DNA of 64,000 nucleotides from UBA8752 sp036159995 (GCA_036159995.1 JAYYEI010000015.1:1-64000), one strand, 5' to 3'; shown: positions 45,746 to 56,212, counted from the stretch's first letter. Numbers and translations are program-made. Notes: generated from the letters alone by a model not told the origin.

Positions 45746-48379
45746 ATGGACGCAAAATTCTCACCCAGGGTGAAGGACGTCATCACCTACAGCCGCGAGG
45801 AGGCCCTTCGTTTGGGCCACAACTACATCGGCGTGGAGCATCTTCTGCTCGGCATCATCCGGGAAGGAGAAGGCACGGCCATCCGCATCCTGGAAGGGCT
45901 CAACGTCGATCTCCCACGGCTTCGGAAGATGGTCGAGGGCAGCATCACGCCCTCCAACGTCTCCGGCGGCAACCCGGGCAACATCCCGCTCGTGAAGCAA
46001 GCCGAGAAAATCCTGAAGATCACCTACCTCGAGGCCAAGACATTCAAGAGCCCCGTCATCGGAACCGAACACCTTCTCCTCTCCATTTTGAAAGACGAAA
46101 ACAACGTGGCCACCAAGGCCTTGCTCGCGCTGAACGTCGACTACGACGAAGCAAAACAGGAATTCGAGAGCATCCTCACGGATGGAGAAGGCAGTCCCGG
46201 ACCCCGTGCGGAGTTCCCAGGAATGGCGGACGATGAGGAGGAGCGCGGCCCCGGTGCCGGCGGTCCAGGACGCGGAAGCGCCTCCAAGTCGGACAGCAAG
46301 AGCAAGACGCCCGTCCTCGACAACTTCGGCCGGGACCTGACGGCCCTGGCCGAGGAAGGCAAGCTCGACGCCATCGTCGGACGAGAAAAGGAAATCGAGC
46401 GCGTCAGCCAAGTGCTGGCCCGCCGGAAGAAAAACAACCCCATCCTCATCGGGGAGCCTGGCGTCGGAAAGAGCGCCATCGCCGAAGGTCTCGCCATCCG
46501 CATCGTGGAGAAGAAGGTCTCCCGGGTTCTGTTCGGCAAGCGCATCGTCACCCTCGACGTCGCTTCCCTCGTGGCCGGCACGAAGTACCGTGGCCAGTTT
46601 GAGGAGCGCATGAAGGCCGTGATGAACGAGCTCGAGAAGAGCCTGGACGTCATCCTGTTCATCGACGAGATCCACACCATTGTCGGTGCCGGTGGGGCGA
46701 GCGGTTCGCTGGACGCCTCCAACATGTTTAAGCCCGCCTTGGCGCGCGGTGAGATTCAATGCATTGGCGCCACGACCCTCGACGAATACCGTCAGCACAT
46801 CGAAAAGGACGGAGCCCTCGAGCGCCGCTTCCAGAAGGTGCTGGTTGAGCCGACCAGCGTCGACGAGACCATCCAGATCCTGAACAACATCAAGGACAAG
46901 TACGAAGAGCACCACTCCGTGAACTACACCGATGAGGCCATCCGCTGCTGCGTGGCCCTGACCTCCCGGTACATCACGGATCGGCACCTCCCGGACAAGG
47001 CCATCGACGCCCTGGACGAGGTGGGAAGCCGGGTGCACCTCAACAACATCAACGTCCCCCAGGAGATCATCGACATCGAACAGGAGATCGAGGAGGTCAA
47101 GGAGGAGAAGAACCGGGTGGTGCGCAGCCAGAAATATGAAGAGGCGGCCCGTCTCCGGGACTCCGAGCGCCAACTGTCCGAGAAGCTCGCCGCTGCCAAG
47201 AAGAAGTGGGAGGAGGACACCAAGACCCATCGGGTGACGGTGACCGAAGACCACGTCGAAGAGGTGGTCGCCATGATGACCGGCATTCCCGTCCAGCGCA
47301 TCGCGGAAAAGGAAAGCGGCAAACTCAGCCGCATGGAGGACGACATGGCCGACAAGGTCATCGGCCAGCCCACCGCCGTGCGCCAGGTCGTCCGCGCCAT
47401 CAAGCGGAACCGGGCGGGCCTCAAGGACCCGAACAAGCCGGTCGGCAGCTTCATCTTCCTCGGCCCCACCGGTGTCGGAAAGACCCAGCTGGCCAAGGAA
47501 TTGGCCAAGAACCTCTTTGATTCCGAGGAGGCCCTCATCCGCATCGACATGTCCGAGTACATGGAGAAGTTCGCCGTGAGCCGACTTGTCGGAGCGCCTC
47601 CCGGATACGTCGGATATGAAGAAGGCGGACAGCTCACCGAGAAGGTGCGCCGCAAGCCCTATTCCATCGTCCTGCTCGATGAGATCGAGAAGGCGCACCC
47701 GGACGTCTTCAACCTGCTCCTGCAGGCGTTGGACGATGGTCAACTCACCGACAGCCTCGGCCGCCGTGTGGACTTCCGGAACACCATCATCATCATGACC
47801 TCCAACATTGGTGCCCGTCAGCTCCAGGACTTTGGAACCGGCGTGGGCTTCTCCACCGAAGCGAAGAAGACCAAGGAAAGCGACGACCGTCGCGGGGTCA
47901 TCCAGAATGCGCTGAAGCGCGCCTTTGCGCCGGAATTCCTCAACCGGATTGACGACGTCATCGTCTTCAACAGCCTGAAACGCGACGACATCCATCGAAT
48001 CATCGATCTCGAGCTGAGCAAGCTCTTCGGCCGCATCGAAAGCCTGGGATACGGCATCACCATCACGGATGCCGCCAAGGACTTCCTCGTGGAGAAGGGC
48101 TACGACGAACAGTTCGGAGCCCGTCCGCTTCGCCGCGCTCTGCAGAAGTATCTGGAGGATCCGCTGGCTGAGGAAATCATCAATGCCCAACTCCAGGAAG
48201 GCGACCGCATCGAAGGCGACGCCATGGAAGGCCAGGATGAACTCGCCATCCGCATCATCAAGGGAGAAGCTCCCACAGAGGAGCCGGCTGCCGAGGACGC
48301 ACCCGACACGGACGAGCCCGTGGACGAGACCGCTCCCGAAACGGCGGATGACACGGAAACCGAAGAGGACAAGGGCTGA
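45746..48379 (+). CDS. clpC: Clp protease ATP-binding subunit ClpC
   Basis: ClpC is a hexameric AAA+ unfoldase that feeds proteins to ClpP. The 877-residue protein has two Clp_N repeats (residues 1-145, from FSPRVKDVITYSREEA), an acidic linker, AAA1 with Walker A GEPGVGKS, a UVR/coiled-coil middle domain (RSQKYEEAARLRDSERQL), AAA2 with GPTGVGKT, and a ClpP-docking VGF tripeptide near residue 699. The C-terminal 45 residues are very acidic. ClpS at 3.3-3.6 kb may be its adaptor. The stop overlaps the divIC ATG as TGATG. Confidence 0.97.
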   Translation: MDAKFSPRVKDVITYSREEALRLGHNYIGVEHLLLGIIREGEGTAIRILEGLNVDLPRLRKMVEGSITPSNVSGGNPGNIPLVKQAEKILKITYLEAKTFKSPVIGTEHLLLSILKDENNVATKALLALNVDYDEAKQEFESILTDGEGSPGPRAEFPGMADDEEERGPGAGGPGRGSASKSDSKSKTPVLDNFGRDLTALAEEGKLDAIVGREKEIERVSQVLARRKKNNPILIGEPGVGKSAIAEGLAIRIVEKKVSRVLFGKRIVTLDVASLVAGTKYRGQFEERMKAVMNELEKSLDVILFIDEIHTIVGAGGASGSLDASNMFKPALARGEIQCIGATTLDEYRQHIEKDGALERRFQKVLVEPTSVDETIQILNNIKDKYEEHHSVNYTDEAIRCCVALTSRYITDRHLPDKAIDALDEVGSRVHLNNINVPQEIIDIEQEIEEVKEEKNRVVRSQKYEEAARLRDSERQLSEKLAAAKKKWEEDTKTHRVTVTEDHVEEVVAMMTGIPVQRIAEKESGKLSRMEDDMADKVIGQPTAVRQVVRAIKRNRAGLKDPNKPVGSFIFLGPTGVGKTQLAKELAKNLFDSEEALIRIDMSEYMEKFAVSRLVGAPPGYVGYEEGGQLTEKVRRKPYSIVLLDEIEKAHPDVFNLLLQALDDGQLTDSLGRRVDFRNTIIIMTSNIGARQLQDFGTGVGFSTEAKKTKESDDRRGVIQNALKRAFAPEFLNRIDDVIVFNSLKRDDIHRIIDLELSKLFGRIESLGYGITITDAAKDFLVEKGYDEQFGARPLRRALQKYLEDPLAEEIINAQLQEGDRIEGDAMEGQDELAIRIIKGEAPTEEPAAEDAPDTDEPVDETAPETADDTETEEDKG

Positions 48380-48678
48380 TGCGCGACCGAATCGAGGATT
48401 GGATTGACCGCATCCGGAACGCCAACCGCTATGCGGTGGCCTCCGGTCTGTTCCTGATCTGGATGCTCACCTTGGCGGATGTGGACCTCGTCCGCATGGT
48501 CAAGACCCATCAGGAACGCGTCCGAATCGAGTCCCGTCTCGCCGAACATCAGCACAACATTGAATCCCTCGAGATGGACCTGCAGCGCATGCTGGAGGAT
48601 CCAGACGCCAAGGTCCGCCACGCCCGGGAAGCGTATTACATGCACAAGCCGGGAGAGGACGTCTTCGTCTTCCGTTGA
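48379..48678 (+). CDS. divIC: Septum formation initiator family protein (FtsB/DivIC-like)
   Basis: This 99-residue protein has a single transmembrane segment (VASGLFLIWMLTLADVDLV) followed by a coiled coil (RIESRLAEHQHNIESLEMDLQRM, cited in part) and the C-terminal EAYYMHKPGEDVFVF typical of Bacteroidota DivIC. It is expected to join FtsL and FtsQ-like proteins in the divisome. It is coupled to clpC by TGATG, which is an unexpected partner. Confidence 0.9.
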   Translation: MRDRIEDWIDRIRNANRYAVASGLFLIWMLTLADVDLVRMVKTHQERVRIESRLAEHQHNIESLEMDLQRMLEDPDAKVRHAREAYYMHKPGEDVFVFR

Positions 48679-48696
48679 CCGACGCTCCTTCCGGAA

Positions 48697-49171
48697 TCAG
48701 CTGCTGTGGTCACGGATGATGACCCAGTCGCCATCCCTGCGCGCCCAGACCAAGGAAAACCAACCGGACAGCGGCTCGAATTCGCCCGTCCGGTCCAACC
48801 GCCAACTGCCCAGCATCAACGCATGGTGCGGCCCTGCGGGCTCAATGCCTTCCACTCCGAAAGTCAGCTTGCCCATGGCCGCGGCATCCGGATACGATTT
48901 CCTGTAATTGGCCAAGGTGGTGTCCCAACCGAAGGAGGGTCCCCTGCTTCCGACAAACAAAAGACTGTCCGACTTCCAATAGGGCTCCATAAACCCCTCG
49001 AGATCACCGGCATTCCATGCGGTTTCCTGAGCCGCCATGCGCTCCTCGATCCGGGCCACGTCCTGACCCCACGTCGAGCAACGCGGGGAGGGTTCCGGCT
49101 GCTCGGCACGCTCCTGACACGCCGTGACCGTGCAGGCCAGAAGGAAGGCCAGTCCGACGTGGAGCCTGCGC

Positions 49172-49179
<8 letters not shown>
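48697..49179 (-). CDS. NTF2-like (DUF4440/SnoaL-type) lipoprotein
   Basis: This protein of about 160 residues has a lipoprotein signal with Cys21 in TVTACQ and an NTF2-like domain (RIEERMAAQETAWNAGDLEGF, WFSLVWARRDGDWVIIRDHSS, in part). Such domains bind small ligands or act as scaffolds; the ligand is unknown. The ATG at 49179 overlaps the ychF end by eight bases and gives the signal sequence directly. It is convergent with divIC. Confidence 0.85.
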
Positions 49180-50269
<1,090 letters not shown>

Positions 50270-50288
50270 GGAGAATGGGATTGGGCGG

Positions 50289-50296
50289 CAAAGATA
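50289..50296 (-). promoter_or_regulatory. -7 promoter box TATCTTTG for ychF
   Basis: This is a perfect TAnnTTTG match on the minus strand, 19 bases before the ATG at 50269. No TTG is visible at -33. Confidence 0.6.
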
Positions 50297-50399
50297 ACCG
50301 CCTGCACCCCCCGGCTGATTTTCCTCCTTTTGTCCACACCCAGACGTCCACGCCCGGTGACGGCAGTACTTTCATCCCCGAATTCCACGTTCCCCCTCC

Positions 50400-51245
50400 A
50401 TGAGCTCTTCTCCCTCCCTGTCCGACGTCTGCACGCAGGTCCGTCGGGACATCGTCCGCATGGTCCACGGCGCCAGCTCGGGCCACCCCGGCGGCTCCCT
50501 CGGATGCACCGATTTCCTCGTGAAACTCTACTTCGAAGAGATGACCATCGATCCGGCGAACTGGTCCATGGACGGTCGCGGAGAGGATCTGTTCTTCCTC
50601 TCCAACGGGCACATCAGTCCGGTCTGGTACAGCGTCCTGTCCCGCCGGGGCTACTTCCCGGTCGAGGAACTCGCCACCTTCCGCAAGCTCAACAGCCGAC
50701 TTCAGGGCCATCCGGCCACCGAGGAGGGGCTTCCGGGCATCCGGGTGGCCAGTGGCTCCTTGGGCCAGGGACTCAGCGTCGCCTGTGGTGCAGCTCAGGC
50801 CAAGAAGCTGAATGGCGAAGACCGTTGGGTCTATAGCCTGCACGGGGACGGCGAACTGCAGGAGGGCCAGATCTGGGAAGCCGCACTCTATGCCGCGCAC
50901 CACAAGGTGGACAACCTGATCAGCTTCGTGGACTGGAACGGCCAGCAAATCGACGGTTCCGTGGAGGATGTCATGTCCCTGGGGGACCTCGGTGCCAAAT
51001 GGGCCGCCTTCGGCTGGACTGTCCTCGAATGCAATGGCCACGACCTCAGCGATCTCGACCGTGCTTTCCAGGAAGCCCGTGCTGCGGGTGGACAGGGCAA
51101 GCCGGTGGTCGTGCTGATGCGGACCGACATGGGCCGGGGAGTCGATTTCATGGAGGGCACCCACAAATGGCACGGCGTCGCCCCGAATGACGACCAGCTC
51201 GCCTCCGCCCTCGAACAGCTGACCTCCCCCCTCGCGGACTATTGA
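50400..51245 (+). CDS. Transketolase, N-terminal (TPP-binding) subunit
   Basis: This is the N-terminal half of a split transketolase (281 residues), binding thiamine diphosphate: GASSGHPGGSLGCTDFLV, GHISPVWYSVL, the GDGELQEGQIWEAALYAAH pyrophosphate-binding motif and WNGQQIDG. It interconverts sugars in the non-oxidative pentose phosphate pathway when paired with the C-terminal subunit. Unusually, a VWA gene separates the halves here. Its TGA overlaps the VWA ATG as TGATG. Confidence 0.96.
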   Translation: MSSSPSLSDVCTQVRRDIVRMVHGASSGHPGGSLGCTDFLVKLYFEEMTIDPANWSMDGRGEDLFFLSNGHISPVWYSVLSRRGYFPVEELATFRKLNSRLQGHPATEEGLPGIRVASGSLGQGLSVACGAAQAKKLNGEDRWVYSLHGDGELQEGQIWEAALYAAHHKVDNLISFVDWNGQQIDGSVEDVMSLGDLGAKWAAFGWTVLECNGHDLSDLDRAFQEARAAGGQGKPVVVLMRTDMGRGVDFMEGTHKWHGVAPNDDQLASALEQLTSPLADY

Positions 51246-52654
51246 TGCACCGCCAGCGGCTCGCCGTCCTGTTTCTCGCCCTCTTTCATCTCGCCCCATG
51301 GGACGGGCATGGACGGATTCTGGCGCAAAGCAATGGATCCGGAGACGAGGTGACCCGCCTGCTCTTCGTCTTCGACGCCTCCAACTCCATGAACGCCTAT
51401 TGGGGGCGACGCAGGAAATGGGATGTGGCCCGCGAACTGCTCACCGCCTCGGTGGACAGCCTTTACGGCATCGAGGGGCTGGAGGTCGGACTCCGGGTCT
51501 ACGGGCATGGCACCAAGCATGTGCCCGGCCAACAAGACTGCGACGACACCGAGCTCGTCGTGCCCATCAGCAAGGGCGGAAACCTGCTGATTCAGCAGGA
51601 ACTCAAGAAACTCCGGGCGCAGGGCACCACCCCCATCGCCCGCTCCCTGCTCCGTGCAGCCGACGACTTTGCCGACAAGAAGGGCCCCGGGCGTAACATC
51701 ATCCTGCTCATCACCGACGGCATCGAGGCCTGTGACGAAGACCCCTGCGCGGTCTCCCGGGCCCTCCAGGCGCAGGGCGTCATCATCAAGCCCTTCATCA
51801 TCGGCATCGGATTGGAGGAGAAGTACAAGGACACGTTCCAATGCGTGGGACGCTACTTCGACGCCTCGAGTCCGGACAGCTTCGGCGAGGTGCTGGACAT
51901 CGTCATCGACCAGGCCATTCACAGGACCACCGCCCAGATCGACCTGCTCGATGCGGAAGGCCAACCCACCGGGACCAATCTGCCCTACGAGCTCATCGAA
52001 CGCCACTCCGGACAGCCCGTCCTGAAGGCCGTCCACACTCTGAACGAGGCCGGGGTCCCCGACACGCTGATGCTCAATCCCGTGCCGGAATATGACCTGA
52101 CCGTCCACTCCATTCCGCCAGTGACCGTCTCGGGCTTGACCCTCGAACCCCGGACGCACAACCACTTGGCGGTGTCCGTCCCCACCGGGTTCATCGACCT
52201 GAGCCCCAGCCGGGATCGGAGTGCACTACGGGGCGTCCCGGTGACAGTCAATCGGGATGGAGACGAATTCTGTGAGACCGTGTTCATCCAGGAGGTCGGC
52301 TCGCGGCAGCGCTATCTCGCCGGCACCTATACCCTCGAGTTCGGGACCACTCCGCCAGTGCAGGTGGAAGGTGTGCGTGTAGGAGACAAGCGCATCGTTC
52401 CCGTCACCATTCCCGAACCCGGCCTCCTCAACCTCGACACGGGCACCGGGGGATATGGTGGGGTCTTTCAGCGCACCGAGAACGGGCTTGAGCTCGTCGT
52501 TCCCTTCTCCGGGGAGGACCCTTCCGGCCGCCTCACCCTTCAGCCCGGTCGATACGTGGTGATGTTCCGTGCAAAACACGCGACCCGAACCGACCTCTCC
52601 CTCACCCGCTCTGTGGATATTCGCCCCGGAGGAAACCACACCCTCGAATTCTGA
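51245..52654 (+). CDS. Secreted von Willebrand factor A domain protein
   Basis: This protein of about 469 residues has a signal peptide (LAVLFLALFHLAPWDGHGRILAQ) and a VWA domain with an intact metal-ion-dependent adhesion site: Asp44, Ser46, Ser48 (DASNS), Thr in GTTPIARSL and Asp in ITDGIEACDEDPC. The C-terminal 250 residues look like beta-sandwich repeats (LTVHSIPPVTVSGLTLEPRTHN, in part). It is expected to act outside the inner membrane, whereas the transketolase halves on either side are cytoplasmic. It follows the first half as TGATG and precedes the second by two bases. Confidence 0.9.
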   Translation: MHRQRLAVLFLALFHLAPWDGHGRILAQSNGSGDEVTRLLFVFDASNSMNAYWGRRRKWDVARELLTASVDSLYGIEGLEVGLRVYGHGTKHVPGQQDCDDTELVVPISKGGNLLIQQELKKLRAQGTTPIARSLLRAADDFADKKGPGRNIILLITDGIEACDEDPCAVSRALQAQGVIIKPFIIGIGLEEKYKDTFQCVGRYFDASSPDSFGEVLDIVIDQAIHRTTAQIDLLDAEGQPTGTNLPYELIERHSGQPVLKAVHTLNEAGVPDTLMLNPVPEYDLTVHSIPPVTVSGLTLEPRTHNHLAVSVPTGFIDLSPSRDRSALRGVPVTVNRDGDEFCETVFIQEVGSRQRYLAGTYTLEFGTTPPVQVEGVRVGDKRIVPVTIPEPGLLNLDTGTGGYGGVFQRTENGLELVVPFSGEDPSGRLTLQPGRYVVMFRAKHATRTDLSLTRSVDIRPGGNHTLEF

Positions 52655-52656
52655 TC

Positions 52657-53649
52657 ATGCTCGATTTCCTGACCGCCCCGCAATCCGAACTGGACGCCCT
52701 CGATCGCAAGGACACCCGAAGCGGCTTCGGCCAGGGGCTCCTTGAAGTGGGCCAGGCCCAGGAGAACGTCGTCGCTTTGTGCGCTGACCTCACCGGCTCC
52801 CTGAAGATGAACGCGTTCCAGAACGCCTTTCCCGACCGGTTCAAGCAAGCCGGCATCGCCGAGGCCAACATGATCGGTGTGGCCGCCGGCATGACCATCG
52901 GTGGACTCGTCCCCTTCACCGGCACCTTCGCCAACTTCTCCACGGGCCGCGTCTACGACCAGATTCGACAGAGTGTAGCCTACAGCGACAAGAACGTCAA
53001 GATCTGCGCCTCGCACTGCGGCCTCACCCTCGGAGAGGATGGAGCCACCCACCAGATCCTGGAGGATGTGGGCATGATGAAAATGCTGCCCAACATGACC
53101 GTCATCCACACTTGCGATTACGAGCAGACCCGCAATGCGACCCATGCCGTGGCCGCGCACCATGGACCGGTCTACTTCCGGTTCGGTCGGCCGAAGGTGC
53201 CCGTCATCACGGCCGCCAATGAGCCTTTCGTCATCGGAAAGGCCCGCCGCGTCATGACGGGAAGTGACGTCACCCTCGTCACCAACGGCCACATCGTCTG
53301 GAACTCCATCCTCGCCGCCCGCGAACTCGCGGCGGATGGCATTTCAGTCGACCTGATCGACATGCACACCATCAAGCCGTTGGATGAGGCGGCCCTGATT
53401 GAAAGCGTATCCCGCACGGGCTGTGTGGTCAGTGCCGAAGAGCACCAGCGATTCGGCGGTTTGGGCGAGAGTGTGGCCGCTTGCCTCGCGGCCCATCAGC
53501 CGACCCCCCAACGCTTCGTCGCCGTAGAGGACAGCTTCGGGGAGTCCGGCACGCCAGCCCAACTCCTCGAGAAATACGGCCTCGGCCCCAGCGCCATCGC
53601 CAAGGCTTGTCGGGAAGCCATCGCCGTCAAGCAGGGACTCCCCGCCTGA
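52657..53649 (+). CDS. Transketolase, C-terminal subunit
   Basis: This is the C-terminal half of the split transketolase (330 residues): pyrimidine-binding domain (RSGFGQGLLEVGQ, GIAEANMIGVAAGMTIGG, FANFSTGRVYDQIRQSVAY in part) and the C-terminal domain (DMHTIKPLDEAAL, EEHQRFGGLGE). It is homologous to DXS/PDH-E1-beta-type halves but the partner and the SHCGLTLGEDGATHQ loop point to transketolase. It is the last gene of the three-gene operon. Confidence 0.95.
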   Translation: MLDFLTAPQSELDALDRKDTRSGFGQGLLEVGQAQENVVALCADLTGSLKMNAFQNAFPDRFKQAGIAEANMIGVAAGMTIGGLVPFTGTFANFSTGRVYDQIRQSVAYSDKNVKICASHCGLTLGEDGATHQILEDVGMMKMLPNMTVIHTCDYEQTRNATHAVAAHHGPVYFRFGRPKVPVITAANEPFVIGKARRVMTGSDVTLVTNGHIVWNSILAARELAADGISVDLIDMHTIKPLDEAALIESVSRTGCVVSAEEHQRFGGLGESVAACLAAHQPTPQRFVAVEDSFGESGTPAQLLEKYGLGPSAIAKACREAIAVKQGLPA

Positions 53650-53675
53650 GGCTTCGGTTTCCAATCTTCCTCACA

Positions 53676-54599
53676 TCAAGAATCGGCGGACTCGGTCTCC
53701 GTCCGTTGCGGAACGGCATCCAGTTCGGCCATGGCCCGGTACAAGGTGTCCCGGTGTGCCTTCGTGGCCGGCATCAGGGGCAAACGGGGATGTGGCCCGC
53801 ACAATCCGAGCAGGTCGCACACAGCTTTGATGCCAGTCGGATTGCCCTCGGCAAACAACACATCCAACAGCGGCTGATGCCGTGTCAGGCGCTGTTCGGC
53901 CTCCTTGACCGATCCGAACAACCCCAAATCCATGGCCTCGGCCCAATCATCGGGGTACGCGTTGCCGATCACACTGACCAGACCAGATCCACCGAGGGCC
54001 ATCATCGGAATGGCATTGGCATCATCCCCGGACAGCATCACGAAGGAATCCGGCACACCGGCCTTGATCTGGCGGAAATCAGCAAGGTTGTCGTCCGCCT
54101 GCTTGAGCGCCACCACCTGAGGGCAGGTCGTCGCGATCTCGATGATGGTCTCGGGGGCCATCGCCACACCGGTCCTCGACGGCACGTTGTACAGGATGAT
54201 GGGGAGGGGCGACACGGCTGACAGCGCCTTGAAATGGGCCACAAGTCCAGCCTGGCCCGGCTTGACATACGCCGGGGCGCTCATCAGAAGACCGTCGATT
54301 CCGGTCGTGTCAAGCGCTCCAAGACGGGCCACGGCCGCGGCGGTTCCACCCGAGGTGTCGAATCCCGCCACGAGCGGCAGGCGCCCATGGTTGACCTCCT
54401 GGACAAAATCCAGCACCCGGCGGTGCTCTTCGGGATTCATCATCTGGGCCTCACCCGTGCTGCCGAGCACCACCAGGAAATGGGCCTTGCTTCCACACAC
54501 ATGGTGGACCATCCGCTCGAGGGCGGGAAAATCGATGCTCCCCTGTTCAGTGAAAGGCGTGATGAGGGCCACGCCGAGGCCAGTAAATCGCTTGGTCAT
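53676..54599 (-). CDS. dapA: 4-hydroxy-tetrahydrodipicolinate synthase
   Basis: DapA condenses pyruvate with aspartate semialdehyde in the lysine/diaminopimelate pathway. The 307-residue protein has the TIM-barrel signatures ALITPF, VLGSTGEAQMM, Tyr137 in ILYNVPSRTG and the Schiff-base Lys166 in VVALKQADDN. It overlaps the DUF6913 gene upstream by ATGA. Confidence 0.96.
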   Translation of the reverse strand: MTKRFTGLGVALITPFTEQGSIDFPALERMVHHVCGSKAHFLVVLGSTGEAQMMNPEEHRRVLDFVQEVNHGRLPLVAGFDTSGGTAAAVARLGALDTTGIDGLLMSAPAYVKPGQAGLVAHFKALSAVSPLPIILYNVPSRTGVAMAPETIIEIATTCPQVVALKQADDNLADFRQIKAGVPDSFVMLSGDDANAIPMMALGGSGLVSVIGNAYPDDWAEAMDLGLFGSVKEAEQRLTRHQPLLDVLFAEGNPTGIKAVCDLLGLCGPHPRLPLMPATKAHRDTLYRAMAELDAVPQRTETESADS

Positions 54600-55255
54600 T
54601 TCAAGTCGAGTGTTTTCAAGTAATGGAACGCCAATTGTACAAAGGATGACATATCGCCTCCTTCAGGCCAGCTCAGCATGAAGTCCAACGCGTCCAATCC
54701 AGACCCCGAAGGTCCGACTTTGAAGCCAACCTTCGACCGTTTGAGCAAAGCGTGGAGCACCAGATTGTCCCGATGGCCATCGAGGTGGATCAACACATCC
54801 GCCGACGCGAGGATCTCCGGAGTCTCCGTCGGTAGACCGCGGGAGTCCAAATCATCCCGCCAGCACAGGTGGACCGAGGGGTTCTGCGGGAATTCCGGGG
54901 GCAACACCTGGGATTCCTCAAGCCGCTTGATGCGCTGCGCCCGCGCCTTGGCATGGGCCTTCCGGGTCATGCCGGTATCGACCACGATGGACCAGGAACC
55001 GATGTCGGGGTGACCGTCCACGCCGTCCACCAAATCGAAGAGCTGCGCCCGGAGACCGGGAGAATGGCCCGGCGCGAGAAACACCACGGACGTCGACTCA
55101 TCGAGCCGCCGGCCCTGCCGGGTCCGCTCAGCGGGAGGTTCCCTTCGGAGGGCTGTCCTCCCCCATCGTGTCTGCAATCGGCGCCACATCTGGTGTGGTG
55201 AAGGTAAATCCACGCCCATCACCGGCAGACGCCGGACGCCGGACGCCAACCCCAT
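54596..55255 (-). CDS. DUF6913-type protein, dapA partner
   Basis: This 219-residue cytoplasmic protein has the features of the Bacteroidota DUF6913 group: SVVFLAPGHSPGLRAQLFDL (in part), then DVLIHLDGHRDNLVLHALLKRSKVGFKVG (in part), and a C-terminal FVQLAFHYLKTL helix. I recall relatives next to dapA in other Bacteroidota, as here with an ATGA overlap. No function is known. The start is uncertain among several codons near 55255, where a short tandem of ggcgtcc occurs; the next in-frame ATG would shorten it by 12 residues. Confidence 0.8.
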   Translation of the reverse strand: MGLASGVRRLPVMGVDLPSPHQMWRRLQTRWGRTALRREPPAERTRQGRRLDESTSVVFLAPGHSPGLRAQLFDLVDGVDGHPDIGSWSIVVDTGMTRKAHAKARAQRIKRLEESQVLPPEFPQNPSVHLCWRDDLDSRGLPTETPEILASADVLIHLDGHRDNLVLHALLKRSKVGFKVGPSGSGLDALDFMLSWPEGGDMSSFVQLAFHYLKTLDLK

Positions 55256-55267
55256 TTTCCCACAGCG

Positions 55268-56002
55268 TCACCAACGCATCGGAACCTCGATCAGGAGCAG
55301 CTCGCAATCCTGCGAAGCGAGGATATCCACGCTTTCCGCCTCCCAGACCCCGATGGCATCCCGCCGTCCCAGCGTCTGCCCCAGAATCTCGGCCTCTCCT
55401 TCCACGACCATGGCATACACTCCCTGTCCCTTGCCGTGCAGGCCATAGGACGTCCGGTAGCCGGCGCTGAAGTTGCCCAACTGGAACCAGGCATTCTGGT
55501 GGATGCGCACCCCGGTACTCCCGTCTGGGGTCACGAGGGTCGTGAACCCATTGTCCGCCGCCCCCACGTCATACTTCTGCTGGTCATACCGCGGAGTCAG
55601 CTCCCGCTCATTGGGATAGATCCACACCTGGAAGAAGCGCACAGCCTCGCTCGCACTGTGGTTGAATTCACTGTGCCGGATGCCGGTGCCCGCCGTCATG
55701 GCCTGCACATCTCCGGTCTGGATGACCGAGCTGTTGCCCATGCTGTCCTTGTGCTCCAGGGCTCCGGACGTCGGGATCGTCACGATCTCCATGTTGTCGT
55801 GCGGGTGCGTTCCGAAGCCGCCACCGCCCGCCACATCATCGTCATTCAGCACGCGAAGCGCGCCAAAATGCATCTTCTTCGGATCATGCCACCCGGCAAA
55901 GCTGAAACTGTGGTGGGTGTCCAACCAACCGTGGTTGGCATGGCCGCGCTCAGAAGCACGGTGAAGCACGAACTGGACCTCAGAATCGGTAGCGCTGTTC
56001 AT
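55268..56002 (-). CDS. Pirin family protein
   Basis: This bicupin protein has about 244 residues. The metal ligands of pirins are present: His66 and His68 in THPHDNMEIVT, His110 and Glu112 in GTGIRHSEFN. Pirins are Fe-binding, and some have quercetinase or redox-sensor activity. I favour the ATG at 56002; the frame also continues to 56089 and would add a hydrophobic 29-residue extension that looks like a signal sequence, which is unusual for pirins. Its promoter overlaps an inverted repeat at 56193-56212. Confidence 0.88.
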   Translation of the reverse strand: MNSATDSEVQFVLHRASERGHANHGWLDTHHSFSFAGWHDPKKMHFGALRVLNDDDVAGGGGFGTHPHDNMEIVTIPTSGALEHKDSMGNSSVIQTGDVQAMTAGTGIRHSEFNHSASEAVRFFQVWIYPNERELTPRYDQQKYDVGAADNGFTTLVTPDGSTGVRIHQNAWFQLGNFSAGYRTSYGLHGKGQGVYAMVVEGEAEILGQTLGRRDAIGVWEAESVDILASQDCELLLIEVPMRW

Positions 56003-56191
56003 GGAGTTTGGGGTTTCTGGAATCAAGAGAAGGACGGCCATCATCGCGGCCTGAGAGAGAAGGGAGAATCCGAGGGAAATCATGAGCATGACAAATCAAG
56101 CCGAAGAGAGTTCGAGACTTAGCGCTGCTCTTGGACCGGAGATCGAGGTCCCCTCTTCCGTTCGCGCGCCTGTCGCTGGAACATCGTCTAA

Positions 56192-56212
56192 CAAATGTAC
56201 CTACATACATTT
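56192..56212 (-). promoter_or_regulatory. -7 box TACATTTG overlapped by an operator-like inverted repeat
   Basis: On the minus strand TACATTTG (56199-56192) is a perfect TAnnTTTG box for the pirin gene. AAATGTA and TACATTT (56193-56199 and 56206-56212) form an exact 7-bp inverted repeat with a 6-base spacer, so a dimeric regulator bound here would cover the -7 region. The leader would be about 100-190 bases depending on the start. Confidence 0.6.

Noticed and set aside
45761..48190. Open frame of 809 codons antisense to clpC
   Set aside because: It is a shadow of a strongly conserved gene in GC-rich DNA; its translation is low in complexity and has no domain.
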